DNA of 64,000 nt from Geodermatophilaceae bacterium URHA0031 (GTDB lineage: Bacteria; Actinomycetota; Actinomycetes; Mycobacteriales; Geodermatophilaceae), in assembly GCA_000620205.1 (NCBI GenBank), contig JHVP01000005.1, positions 359,328 through 423,327 of the forward strand. Direction: 5' to 3'. How positions within the stretch are numbered: position 1 is the stretch's first letter; every line of letters starts with the position of its first letter. Below the pieces are notes generated by a model. The model was not told the DNA's origin and did no database searches. It saw only the letters and a list, made by a program, of their open reading frames with translations. The position numbers were made by a program, and so were the translations under genes. Positions 42,579 through 51,531 of the stretch are shown one piece after another.

Positions 42579-43213
42579 TGCTTGGTCGCGACCAGGGCGG
42601 TCCAGCAACCGGCGAACCGGGTCTCCTGCCCGGTGACGGTGAGCCCGGCGGCCGAGCAGGCGGCGGCGAGCCCGGCCGGGGTGGGCCGGTCACCGTCGGA
42701 GGGGTGGCGCGAGACGGCCCGCAGCGGCCGGCTGTCGACGATCCGGGCGGTCATCTCGCAGGAGAACAACCGCCCGCCCGGTCGGAGCACGCGCGCCGCC
42801 TCCCGCACGACGTCCCGCCAGGCGACGGCGTGATGCAGCACGTGGTAGCCGAACACGGCGTCGTAGGACCCGGCCGCCGCGGTCAGCGCGGTCGCGTCGC
42901 CGATCTGCACCTCGACCCGGTCGCCGAGGTCGCGCACCGCGTCCCGGCAGGCCGCCGCGCTCGGCGGGTGCAGCTCGACACCGTCGGCCCGGGCAGCGCC
43001 GAACAGGTCGAGCGCGAGCCGGAGGCCGGTGCCCCGGCGGCCGCTGCCCAGCTCCAGGGTCCGGCCCCCGGTCACCGGGCCGCCCAGCCGCAGCAGCACC
43101 GGGGCCTCGAACCGCTGCTGCACCAGGGCGCGGGGACGGGAGTCCACCCACAGCCGGTTGGCGTCCACGTAGGTCGGCGGCACGGTGGTCGGGCGCAGGG
43201 AGGTGGGGGGCAC
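42575..43213 (-). CDS. class I SAM-dependent methyltransferase
   Basis: 212 residues from a GTG. Motif I is LELGSGRRGTG, the acidic end of strand 2 is DGVELHPPS, and motif IV is YDAVFGYHVLHHAVAW, with VLRPGGRLF as motif VI. The HVLHH motif is common in small-molecule C- or O-methyltransferases such as those of quinone and polyketide pathways. Substrate unknown. Confidence 0.87.
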   Translation of the reverse strand: MPPTSLRPTTVPPTYVDANRLWVDSRPRALVQQRFEAPVLLRLGGPVTGGRTLELGSGRRGTGLRLALDLFGAARADGVELHPPSAAACRDAVRDLGDRVEVQIGDATALTAAAGSYDAVFGYHVLHHAVAWRDVVREAARVLRPGGRLFSCEMTARIVDSRPLRAVSRHPSDGDRPTPAGLAAACSAAGLTVTGQETRFAGCWTALVATKQ

Positions 43214-43302
43214 GACCCGGTGGTCCCCCCTCCGCGGGCCGGCAAACCGCGGCGCCGCCGCACGGGTCCCGTGACCGGCCCGTAGTCGCTACGGTCCGGC
43301 GG

Positions 43303-44271
43303 GTGGCCGGACCCTCGATCCGACTGGTCGTCCCCTACTTCGGCGCGCGGCCGTCGTACTTCCCGCTCGTCGTCCGCAGCATGGCCGCCAACCCCGACGT
43401 CGAGTGGCTGCTGCTCACCGACGCACCGGTGCCCGGGGCACCGCCCAACCTGACCGTGCAGCGGTGCGACTTCCCGGACCTGGTGACCCGCGTCCAGCGC
43501 TCCTTCGACTTCCCGCTCGCCATCGAGAGCCCGTACAAGCTGTGCGACCTGCGGCCGGCCTTCGGGGAGGTCTTCGCCGACGAGCTGGCCGGGTGCGACT
43601 TCTGGGGGCACTGCGACCTGGACGTGCTGTTCGGCCGGGTCCGCGACCACCTCCCGCCCGAGGCGTTCGCCGCGGACAAGGTGCTGGTGCAGGGCAACTT
43701 CGCGCTCTACCGCAACACCCCCGAGGCCGCCGGCTGGTTCCGCCACGAGATCGACGCCGTCAGCTACCGCGACGTGCTCACCGACCCGGCGGCCCGGCAC
43801 TTCGACGAGTGGGCGGGCATCTTCCACCTGCTGCGCGACCTCGACGTGCCGATCTGGCAGGAGGAGACGATCTTCGACCTCTCCTTCGCCCGCTACCGCA
43901 CGCGGGCGGAGCACCCGCCCGGGCGCGATCCCCGCCGCTACGCCTGGGAGGACGGCGAGGTCTGCGAGTACCGGCTCGACGGCGGGCAGCTCGTCCGGCG
44001 CACGGCGCTGCTGGTGCACCTGCAGAAACGGGTGATGCGGGCACCCTCGGCCGACGTGCTCGCCGCGGACCGGTACTGGATCACGGCCAACGGCTTCCGC
44101 GTCCAGGACCGGGTGTCGCCGTGGGCGGTCCGCGCGGCCCGGGTGCCGGCCGGCCGCGAGCTGGTCGGCCTGTACGTGCGCCGTGCGCAGCGGGCGGTCC
44201 GCCGCCGCGCCGCCCGGCGGGCCCGCGAGCGGGCGCGGCCGCGCGAGGCTGCTCCTACCCTCGAAGGGTGA
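43303..44271 (+). CDS. DUF6625 family protein, glycosyltransferase-like
   Basis: 322 residues from a GTG. It starts [20 protein letters not shown], has [12 protein letters not shown] with a DxD-like motif, [13 protein letters not shown] and [12 protein letters not shown]. This is the pattern of the DUF6625 family, thought to be glycosyltransferase-fold proteins. The C-terminal 50 residues are Arg-rich. The stop overlaps the SelO start by 4 bp, an unexpected but tight coupling. Confidence 0.75.
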   Translation: MAGPSIRLVVPYFGARPSYFPLVVRSMAANPDVEWLLLTDAPVPGAPPNLTVQRCDFPDLVTRVQRSFDFPLAIESPYKLCDLRPAFGEVFADELAGCDFWGHCDLDVLFGRVRDHLPPEAFAADKVLVQGNFALYRNTPEAAGWFRHEIDAVSYRDVLTDPAARHFDEWAGIFHLLRDLDVPIWQEETIFDLSFARYRTRAEHPPGRDPRRYAWEDGEVCEYRLDGGQLVRRTALLVHLQKRVMRAPSADVLAADRYWITANGFRVQDRVSPWAVRAARVPAGRELVGLYVRRAQRAVRRRAARRARERARPREAAPTLEG

Positions 44272-45731
44272 CCGTCGCCCCGCACCTGAGCGTCCGCCTC
44301 GGCAACCGGTTCGCCCGCGAGCTCCCGGAGATGGCCGTCCCGTGGCAGGCGGACGTGGCCCCCGATCCCCGGCTGCTGGCGCTGAACGAGCCGCTCGCCG
44401 GTGAGCTCGGCCTCGACCCGGTGCAGCTGCGCAGCGCCGACGGGGTGCGGCTGCTGCTCGGCAACGACGTCCCGGCCGGTGCGACACCGGTGGCGCAGGC
44501 CTACGCGGGGCACCAGTTCGGCGGGTTCGTCCCCCGCCTCGGCGACGGCCGGGCCCTCCTGCTCGGCGAGCTCACCGACGCGGACGGACGGCTCCGCGAC
44601 CTGCACCTCAAGGGTTCTGGTCGGACCCCGTTCGCCCGCGGCGGTGACGGGCTGGCCGCGGTCGGGCCGATGCTGCGCGAGTACGTGGTCAGCGAGGCGA
44701 TGCACGCCCTCGGCATTCCCACCACCCGCTCGCTGGCCGTCGTCGCGACCGGGCGCCAGGTCCGGCGGGAGACCCTGCTGCCCGGCGCGGTCCTCACCCG
44801 TGTGGCCAGCAGCCACCTGCGGGTCGGCAGCTTCCAGTACGCCCGGGCCACCGGGGACGTCGACCTGCTGCGCCGGCTGGCCGACCACGCCGTCTCGCGG
44901 CACCACCCGGCCGCCGCCGACGCCGAGCGCCCCGCCCTGGCGCTGTTCGAGGCGGTGGTCACCGCCCAGGCCGAGCTGGTCGCCCGGTGGATGCTCGTCG
45001 GGTTCGTGCACGGCGTGATGAACACGGACAACATGACCATCTCCGGCGAGACGATCGACTACGGCCCGTGCGCCTTCATGGAGGCCTACGACCCGGCGAC
45101 GGTCTACAGCTCCATCGACCACGGCGGCCGCTACGCCTACGGCAACCAGCCGGTGGTGGCCGAGTGGGACCTCGCCCGGCTGGCCGAGGCGCTGCTGCCG
45201 CTGCTCGCCGACGACCAGGAGGAGGCCGTCGAGCTCGCGGTGGCGGCCCTCGACGGGTTCCGCCCGCAGTACGGCGCGGCGTGGACGGCGGGCATGCGGG
45301 CCAAGCTCGGCCTGCCCGCCGGGCTGGACGACGGCGTCGTCGGCCCGCTGGTCGACGACCTGCTCACCCTGCTGCAGGCCGACCACGTCGACCTCACCTC
45401 GTTCTTCCGCGCCCTCGGCACGGCGGCCCGCGGCGACGCCGAGCCCGCACGGGTGCTGTTCCTCGACCTCGCCGGCATCGACGGCTGGCTGGCCCGCTGG
45501 CGTGCCGTGGGCCCGGACGCCGCGGCGATGGACCGGGTCAACCCCGTCTACGTCCCGCGCAACCAGCTGGTCGAGGAGGCACTCACCGCCGCGACGGCCG
45601 GCGACCTCGACCCGCTGCACCGGCTGCTGGACGCGGTGACCTCCCCGTTCACCGAGCGCCCCGGCCTGGCGCGGTACGCCGCACCCGCACCGGTCGACTT
45701 CGGCGCCTACCGGACCTTCTGCGGCACCTGA
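44268..45731 (+). CDS. selO: protein adenylyltransferase SelO (YdiU family)
   Basis: 487 residues from the GTG at 44268. [55 protein letters not shown] and [20 protein letters not shown] are the hallmarks of SelO, a pseudokinase that transfers AMP to Ser/Thr/Tyr of redox proteins. The ending FCGT keeps the conserved C-terminal Cys. The family is usually about 480-500 residues in bacteria, so this copy is complete. Confidence 0.93.
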   Translation: MTVAPHLSVRLGNRFARELPEMAVPWQADVAPDPRLLALNEPLAGELGLDPVQLRSADGVRLLLGNDVPAGATPVAQAYAGHQFGGFVPRLGDGRALLLGELTDADGRLRDLHLKGSGRTPFARGGDGLAAVGPMLREYVVSEAMHALGIPTTRSLAVVATGRQVRRETLLPGAVLTRVASSHLRVGSFQYARATGDVDLLRRLADHAVSRHHPAAADAERPALALFEAVVTAQAELVARWMLVGFVHGVMNTDNMTISGETIDYGPCAFMEAYDPATVYSSIDHGGRYAYGNQPVVAEWDLARLAEALLPLLADDQEEAVELAVAALDGFRPQYGAAWTAGMRAKLGLPAGLDDGVVGPLVDDLLTLLQADHVDLTSFFRALGTAARGDAEPARVLFLDLAGIDGWLARWRAVGPDAAAMDRVNPVYVPRNQLVEEALTAATAGDLDPLHRLLDAVTSPFTERPGLARYAAPAPVDFGAYRTFCGT

Positions 45732-45734
45732 GGG

Positions 45735-46552
45735 TCAGGGGTCGGTGAGGTCCGCCAGCTCGACGACCGCGGCCACGAGCGGGTCGCCGTCGGCGAGCAC
45801 GGCGTCGTTGTGGTCGGCGCCGGGCACCTCGACCAGCCGCTGCAACCGCGCGGCGGCCTCGGCGACGTGCCGGCTCTGCGCCGGGGGCACGATCGTGTCG
45901 CCGCTGCCGTAGACGACGGTCGTGGGGCGGCGACCCGGGCGACCTGCTCGGCCACCGGGTACCGGTCCCGCAGCAGCGCCCGGACCGGCAGGTACGGGTG
46001 GTGGGCGCTGCCCACGGCCGCGAGGTCCACGAACGGCGAGCGCAGCACCAGGCCGGCCGGTGGGTGCTCGACGGCCAGCTCGGTGACGACGGCGCAGCCC
46101 AGGCTCTCGCCGTGGTAGAGCAACCGGTCGGGGCGCACGCCGGCCTCCACCAGGGAGCTGCGGGCGGCCCGCACGTCCAGGGCGAGGCCCTCCTCGCTCG
46201 GGCTGCCCGGGTTGCCGCCGTAGCCCCGGTAGTCGAACAGCAGCACGCCCAGCCCGGCCGCCGACAGCGCCCGGGCCAGCGGCGCCCGCAGGGTGCGGGA
46301 GCCGCCGTTGCCGGCGGCCACCAGGACCGTCGCCGCGTCGGCCGTGGGGGCCGGCACCCACCAGGCGCCGAGCCGGAGCCCGTCGGCGGTGGTCAGCGTG
46401 ACGTCGCGGCCGCCGGGGAGCGCGTCCGCGGCCGCCGGCACCGGACCGCCGTCCGGGAAGTAGACCAGGCGTCGCTGCACCGCCCAGAGCAGTCCCACGA
46501 GGACACCCGACAGGACGAGGAGGACCACCGCCACCCGGGCCACCTGCCGCAC
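45735..46552 (-). pseudogene. alpha/beta-hydrolase with N-terminal membrane anchor, broken by a 1-base frameshift
   Basis: From the GTG at 46552 the frame encodes a membrane helix (VAVVLLVLSGVLVGLLWAV), RRLVYFPDGG, DYRGYGGNPG and the nucleophile elbow YHGESLGCAVV, as in YfhR/ABHD12-like hydrolases. At the GGGG run 45924-45927 (CCCC on the coding strand) the frame is lost. The natural continuation, TTVVYGSGDTIVPPAQSRH with the catalytic Asp and the late PGADHND His, is in the next frame and ends at 45735. One extra C would restore AAP-TTVVYG exactly. Either a real mutation or a homopolymer sequencing error. Confidence 0.8.
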
Positions 46553-46577
46553 GGCTCCATCGTGCCCGGCGGGGAGC

Positions 46578-47474
46578 TCAGCCGCCGTGGGCCTGCGCCA
46601 GCACGGGCAGCGCCGCACGCGGCACCCCGCGGCCGTCGGGCCGCGGCCAGTGCACGCCGACCTCGTCGATGCCGGCCTCGGCCAGCCGGCCCAGGGTGTC
46701 CGCGTAGCGGTCGGCACTCTCGAAGGGCCAGGACGTCTCCAGCCCGAACTGGGCGCTGCGCCGCAGCGTGGCGGGCTCGCGGCCCTCCTCGACCAGCGCG
46801 TCGGTCAGCCGCGCGGACTGCTCGGCCACGGCAGCGAACCACTCCTCGGGCCCGACCTCGGCACCGAAGGGGCCGTAGGTGACCCAGCGCTGGCCGTACC
46901 GGGCGGCCAGCCGCAGCGCCCGCGGCCCGGTGGCGGCGACCGTGAACGGCAGCCGCGGCTGCTGCACGCACCCGGGGAGCTGGTGGGCGTCGACCGCGCT
47001 GAACCGCTTGCCGTGCACCGTCGTCACCGGCTCGCGGAGCAGCTGGTCGAGCAGCCCGAGCCACTCGGCGAAGCGGTCGGCGCGTTCCCGGCGGGAGAGC
47101 GGCGGCTCGCCCAGGACACGGGCGTCCGGGCCCTCGGTGCCGACGCCGACGCCCAGCTCCAGCCGGCCGCCGGTGAGCTGGTCGAGGGTCATCAGCTCCT
47201 TGGCGAACGGGACCGGGTGCCGGAAGTTCGGTGAGGCGACCTGGGTGCCCAGCCGCACCCGGTCGGTCACGACCGACGCCGCGGCCAGCAGCGGGACGGC
47301 GCCGTACCAGGGGCCGTCGGCGAGCAGCGGCCAGGTGAGGTGGTCGTAGGTGGCGACCAGCCGGACGCCGGCCTGCTCGGCCTCCTGCACCTCGGCGAGG
47401 AAGAGCGACACCGGGTGCCGGTCGGGCAGCACCAGCGCGGCGAGGGTGGGGGGCACGGGGTGAGTCTGGTGCAC
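46578..47474 (-). CDS. LLM-class F420-dependent oxidoreductase
   Basis: 298 residues from a GTG at 47474. GVRLVATYDHLTWPLLADGP, VRLGTQVASPNFRHPVPFAKE, DQLTGGRLELGVGVGTEGPD and a late TLGRLAEAGIDEVGVHWP are typical of the luciferase-like F420 enzymes of actinobacteria. Reduces or oxidises an unknown small molecule with coenzyme F420. The broken hydrolase gene starts 25 bp downstream, possibly in one operon. Confidence 0.87.
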   Translation of the reverse strand: MHQTHPVPPTLAALVLPDRHPVSLFLAEVQEAEQAGVRLVATYDHLTWPLLADGPWYGAVPLLAAASVVTDRVRLGTQVASPNFRHPVPFAKELMTLDQLTGGRLELGVGVGTEGPDARVLGEPPLSRRERADRFAEWLGLLDQLLREPVTTVHGKRFSAVDAHQLPGCVQQPRLPFTVAATGPRALRLAARYGQRWVTYGPFGAEVGPEEWFAAVAEQSARLTDALVEEGREPATLRRSAQFGLETSWPFESADRYADTLGRLAEAGIDEVGVHWPRPDGRGVPRAALPVLAQAHGG

Positions 47475-47481
47475 GCGCGAA

Positions 47482-47513
47482 GGGCCCCGACCGTCGGGCG
47501 ACGGTCGGGGCCC
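47482..47513 (-). terminator. strong hairpin between the aldose epimerase and LLM genes
   Basis: 15-bp complementary arms (47482-47496 and 47499-47513), 25 bp after the epimerase stop and 8 bp before the LLM start. Likely terminates the epimerase message. Confidence 0.65.
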
Positions 47514-47537
47514 CTCGTCAGCTGGCTCCCGGGTGGA

Positions 47538-48806
47538 TCAGGAGGACAGGTCGAACACCGTGGTGCTGTCGTAGGTCTCCCCCGGGCGCAGCACCGTCGA
47601 GGGGAACTGCGGCTGGTTCGGGGAGTCCGGGAAGTGCTGGGTCTCCAGGGCCAGCCCGTCGCTCTGCCGGTAGATGTGACCGCTGGTCCCGACCAGCGTG
47701 CCGTCGAGGAAGTTGCCCGAGTAGAACTGGATGCCCGGCTCGGTGGTCTCGATCGCCAGCGTCCGGCCGCTGTCCGGGTCGTGCAGCCGGGCCGCGGGCT
47801 CCAGGGCGTCCTCGCTGTCCGAGCCCTCCCGCGTCCCGTTGTCCACCCGGTCCAGCGCCCAGTTGTGGTCGTAGCCCTGGCCGTAGAGCAGCTGCTGGTC
47901 GTCCTCCCGGATGCGCGCCCCGATGGGGGTGGGCTCGCGGAAGTCGAAGGGCGTGCCGGCGACCGGCGCGATCTCACCGGTCGGGATCAGCAGCTCGTCG
48001 ACCGGCGTGTAGCCGCTCGCGTTGAGCTGCAGCTCGTGGTCGTAGATGGTGCCCGACCCCTCGCCCGACAGGTTCCAGTAGGTGTGGTTGGTCAGGTTCA
48101 CCACGGTCGGGGCGTCCGTCGTCGCCTCGTAGTGCACCGACAGCCGCTCGTCGTCGTCGAGGGAGTAGGTGACGGTGGTGGTCAGCGTGCCGGGGAAGCC
48201 CTGGTCGCCGTCCGGGCTGACCAGGGTGAGCTCCAGGGCGGCCACGTCCCGGTCGCCGACCGGGGTGGCCGACCAGACCTTGGTGTCGAAGCCCTGCGTC
48301 CCGCCGTGCAGGGTGTTGCCGTTGTTGTTCTGCGGCAGGTGGTAGGTCTGCCCGTCCAGCTGGAACGTGCCACCGGCGATCCGGTTGCCGTAGCGGCCGA
48401 TGAGGGCGCCGAAGTAGGGGCCGGGGTTGTTGTTCTCGACGTAGCCGGCGAGGTCGGGGAACCCGAGGACGACGTTGTCCACCTGGCCGTGCGCGTCCGG
48501 TACCTCCAGTGACTGCACGATGCCGCCGTAGGTGAGGACGCGGACGGTCATGTCACCGTTCGCCAGCGTCCAGCGCTCCACCGCGGTGCCGTCGGGCGTG
48601 GTGCCGAAGGGCTCCACCGTCGTGCTCGCGTGACCGTGGTGGCCGCCGCCCCCGTCGCCGTCGGTGGCACCGGCCGGGGTGGCGGCGGTGCCGGCGAGCA
48701 GGCCGGCGCTGAGCGTGGCGACCAGCGGCCAGCGGCGCCGTCGCCGGCGGGGCGTCGGCCCGGCGGCGGCCGGGAGGGCAGGAGGTGGTGCCAGATGTCC
48801 AGGCAT
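47538..48806 (-). CDS. galM: secreted aldose 1-epimerase
   Basis: 422 residues from the ATG at 48806 (CACGGAG upstream). An N-terminal RRRRRRWPLVATLSAGLLAG stretch ending TPAGA is a signal peptide, perhaps Tat type. The mutarotase fold shows LTYGGIVQSLEVPD, GRYGNRIAGG, NLTNHTYWNL (catalytic His), GYDHNWAL, and LETQHFPDSPNQPQFP (catalytic Glu). It interconverts alpha and beta anomers of sugars outside the cytoplasm. A His/Gly-rich linker follows the signal. Confidence 0.9.
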   Translation of the reverse strand: MPGHLAPPPALPAAAGPTPRRRRRRWPLVATLSAGLLAGTAATPAGATDGDGGGGHHGHASTTVEPFGTTPDGTAVERWTLANGDMTVRVLTYGGIVQSLEVPDAHGQVDNVVLGFPDLAGYVENNNPGPYFGALIGRYGNRIAGGTFQLDGQTYHLPQNNNGNTLHGGTQGFDTKVWSATPVGDRDVAALELTLVSPDGDQGFPGTLTTTVTYSLDDDERLSVHYEATTDAPTVVNLTNHTYWNLSGEGSGTIYDHELQLNASGYTPVDELLIPTGEIAPVAGTPFDFREPTPIGARIREDDQQLLYGQGYDHNWALDRVDNGTREGSDSEDALEPAARLHDPDSGRTLAIETTEPGIQFYSGNFLDGTLVGTSGHIYRQSDGLALETQHFPDSPNQPQFPSTVLRPGETYDSTTVFDLSS

Positions 48807-49068
48807 GGGGACTCCGTGTCCGAAGCGGTCCACCGGCGTCGTCGCGCGGTGGTCGGGGGCACGGCCGATCCGGGCGCCAGCAGGACCAGCAGGGTGTGCC
48901 CCCCGTGCAGTCCTAGAACGGACCCGACCGTAGGGAGGCTGTGGAAGCGCTGTCAATGGTGGCGCACAGCTACTTCACGGGCTGCGCACAGAGAGCCAGC
49001 GGGGAGTCACTCCAGGTGGCAGCCGAGCACGGGTGATGGCGTCCGGGCCGTCCGGTTAGGGTCGGGCG

Positions 49069-49956
49069 GTGATCCGGGCAGGCCGGGCCGAGCACGAGCT
49101 GGCCGTGGAGGTGGTGCACTCCACGCGCGCGCTGCTGTGCGTCGTCGACGGGGCCAACCGGCTGCTGCTGGTCAACCCGGCGATGGAGGCGTTCTCCGGC
49201 AGGCCGGCCGCGGACCTGGTCGGCCGCCTCTTCCACGACGTGTACGTGGCGCCCGAGCACCGCGTGCTGGCCCAGGACGCGGTCGCCCGCTCCCTCGCCA
49301 CCGGCACGGCGTTCCCGCAGGAGGGCGACTGGCTGGCCGCCGGTGGGGTGCGCCGTCGCGTCTCGATGACCATCGACGTGCTCCGGGACGACGCCGGCGC
49401 CCCCTGGGCGGTGGCCTGCCTGGGGCTCGACGTCACCGAGGAGCGCGAGCGCGAGGCGGCGCTGCGCCGGCGGGCGCACACCGACGTGCTGACCGGCCTG
49501 CCCAACCGCAGCGCGCTGTTCGACGCGCTCAACCAGCACCTCGACGCCCAGCACGGGAGCGGCTGCGGGCTGCTGTTCTGCGACCTCGACGGCTTCAAGG
49601 AGGTCAACGACCGGCACGGGCACGCCGTCGGTGACCGGGTGCTGGCCGATGCGGCCGCCCGCCTGCAGTCGCTGGCCGGGCCGTCGGACCTGGTGGCCCG
49701 GCTGGGCGGTGACGAGTTCGTCGTCGTGTGCCCCGGCGGGGCGAGCGCACGGCTGGGCATGCTGGCCGCGGAGGTCACCACCGCGTTCCGGCGCCCGTTC
49801 GCCAACCCGGCGGGCGAGCTCACCATCGGCGTGAGCATCGGTCACGCCGTCGGCGAGCCCGGGGAGGCACCGGACCGGCTGGTGGCCCGGGCGGACCACG
49901 CCATGTACGGCGCCAAGTCCCGGCGCCGGCGGCGCGACCCGCGCGTCCCGGGGTGA
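49069..49956 (+). CDS. PAS-GGDEF diguanylate cyclase
   Basis: 295 residues from a GTG. A PAS domain (residues 20-125; LLCVVDGANRLLLVNPAMEAFSG) leads into a GGDEF domain: TDVLTGLPNRSALFDAL, CDLDGFKEVNDRHGHAVGD and an intact LGGDEFVVV active site. No membrane segment, so it is a soluble c-di-GMP synthase with an internal sensor. No EAL domain. The final residues are Arg-rich. Confidence 0.92.
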   Translation: MIRAGRAEHELAVEVVHSTRALLCVVDGANRLLLVNPAMEAFSGRPAADLVGRLFHDVYVAPEHRVLAQDAVARSLATGTAFPQEGDWLAAGGVRRRVSMTIDVLRDDAGAPWAVACLGLDVTEEREREAALRRRAHTDVLTGLPNRSALFDALNQHLDAQHGSGCGLLFCDLDGFKEVNDRHGHAVGDRVLADAAARLQSLAGPSDLVARLGGDEFVVVCPGGASARLGMLAAEVTTAFRRPFANPAGELTIGVSIGHAVGEPGEAPDRLVARADHAMYGAKSRRRRRDPRVPG

Positions 49957-49959
49957 GGC

Positions 49960-50811
49960 TCAGCCCCGGTGGGCGTCCAGCCAGGCGACGACGTCGTCGA
50001 GCACCTGCTCCTGCTCGGGCTCGTTGTGCGGCTCGTGGAACAACTCGGGGTAGACGGTGCGGGTGACGTCGGCGGAGCCGGCGGAGGCGGGGACCAGCTC
50101 GCTGCTGGCGGTCGGCACCAGCCGGTCCGCGCCGCCGTGCAGGACGAGCAGCGGCATGGTCAGCGAGCGGAGCCGGGCCGGCATCGCCGCGGCGGTGGTC
50201 ATCATCTCCGCGCCGGTGCGGGCCCGGACCTTGCCGGTGTGGTTGAGCGGGTCGGCGCGGTAGGCGGCCACCACCGCGGGGTCGCGGCTGATCGTCTCGG
50301 CGTCCAGGGTGAGCACGCCGAGGTCGGGCAGCACCCGGGACAGCACCGGCGCCACGGCCTGCTGCACCCGGGTGGCCGCGCCGGTGTCCAGCGCCGGGGC
50401 GGAGAGCACCGCGCCGCGGATCCGCTCGTCGGGGGTGCCGGTGAGGTACTGCAGCGCGATGAGCCCTCCCAGGCTGTGGCCGTAGACGAACAGCGGTGCG
50501 CCGGGGTGCCGGTCGGCTGCCAGCGTGACCAGCCGGCCGACCCCCGCGACGGTGCCGGCCATGCTGCCGATGTTGCCGCGGACGCCGGGCGAGCGGCCGT
50601 GGCCGGGGTGGTCGACGGCGTAGCTCACGTAGCCGGCGCGGGCGAGCCGCTGCGCCACGTGGCCGTACCGGCCGCCGTGCTCGTGCAGGCCGTGGACCAG
50701 CACGACCACCCCGACCGGGTCGTCGACGGTCCACCCGGCCCAGAACTGGCCCGAGGGCAGCGTCCCCTCGATGCGTACGGCTGACGGCACCCGGTCCGCT
50801 GGCTCGGTCAC
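49960..50811 (-). CDS. alpha/beta-hydrolase, monoacylglycerol-lipase-like
   Basis: 283 residues from a GTG at 50811. VVVLVHGLHEHGGRYGHVAQ, AVDHPGHGRSPG, the elbow VYGHSLGGLIAL, LLVLHGGADRLVP (Asp) and ELFHEPHNE (His) make a complete triad in the serine-hydrolase (MGL) pattern. It releases fatty acids from mono-acylglycerols or related esters. Divergent from the TetR/MMPL pair. Confidence 0.9.
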   Translation of the reverse strand: MTEPADRVPSAVRIEGTLPSGQFWAGWTVDDPVGVVVLVHGLHEHGGRYGHVAQRLARAGYVSYAVDHPGHGRSPGVRGNIGSMAGTVAGVGRLVTLAADRHPGAPLFVYGHSLGGLIALQYLTGTPDERIRGAVLSAPALDTGAATRVQQAVAPVLSRVLPDLGVLTLDAETISRDPAVVAAYRADPLNHTGKVRARTGAEMMTTAAAMPARLRSLTMPLLVLHGGADRLVPTASSELVPASAGSADVTRTVYPELFHEPHNEPEQEQVLDDVVAWLDAHRG

Positions 50812-50847
50812 CGCCCCAGTCTGCCGGTGGCCTGCGAGCGGACGTGC

Positions 50848-50910
50848 ACCGACCGGCTGTGAGGAACCGCACCGACCGATCTGGTCGGCTCACCGACCGG
50901 ATCGGTCGGT
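50848..50910 (+). promoter_or_regulatory. repeated ACCGACCG operator before tetR-mmpL
   Basis: ACCGACCG occurs near 50848, at 50871 and at 50892. The last two are in dyads: ACCGACCGATCTGGTCGG (50871-50888) and ACCGACCGGATCGGTCGGT (50892-50910), 21 bp apart, two helix turns. This is the usual form of a TetR operator and lies 21 bp before the tetR start. Autoregulation together with mmpL is the natural reading. Confidence 0.65.
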
Positions 50911-50931
50911 CCGCGGGTTACCGTCGTCCTC

Positions 50932-51528
50932 GTGGCCCGCCCCTTCCGTCAGCAGATCGACGCGGGCATCCTCGACCGGGCCGCAGCGCTGTTCGCCCGG
51001 CACGGCTTCGAGCAGACCTCCGTCCAGGCGGTCGCCGACGCGGTCGGGCTGTCCAAGGCTGGACTGCTGCACCACTTCCCGAGCAAGGACGCCCTGCACG
51101 CGGCCGTGCGCGCGCAGGTCGACACCCTCGGGCGCGGCGCGCTCGAGGAGGTGCGCGACCTCCCGCCGGGCGCTGCCCGCGACCACCGCGCGATCGAGGT
51201 GCTGGTCGACACCGCACTGGCGCACCCCGGGCTGGTCTCGCTGCTGCTCACCCCGGTGACCCAGGGCGACCCGGGAGGCGGGGCGGAGACGGACCCGGCG
51301 GGCCTCTGGGCGTTCGCGGCCTTCGGTGTCGACCCCCGGACGGCGGAGCGCGAGCGCTGCGTCCGGGTCGCCGGCGCCCTGGTCGCGCTGGCCGTCCTCG
51401 CCCTCGGCGCCCAGCGCGACGGCGAGGCCGCCCTCCTGCGGCCGCACATCATCGCCACCAGCTTCGACGCGCTCGGCCACCGGGGTCCCGGCGCACCCAT
51501 GACCCGATCCGACCAGGTGGAGGCCTGA
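50932..51528 (+). CDS. TetR-family transcriptional regulator
   Basis: 198 residues from a GTG. HTH: ILDRAAALFARHGFEQTSV, QAVADAVGLSKAGLLHHFPSK. The C-terminal part is a typical ligand domain. The mmpL-like gene starts 3 bp after its stop, so the regulator and transporter form one operon with an upstream operator array. Confidence 0.92.
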   Translation: MARPFRQQIDAGILDRAAALFARHGFEQTSVQAVADAVGLSKAGLLHHFPSKDALHAAVRAQVDTLGRGALEEVRDLPPGAARDHRAIEVLVDTALAHPGLVSLLLTPVTQGDPGGGAETDPAGLWAFAAFGVDPRTAERERCVRVAGALVALAVLALGAQRDGEAALLRPHIIATSFDALGHRGPGAPMTRSDQVEA

Positions 51529-51531
51529 TCC

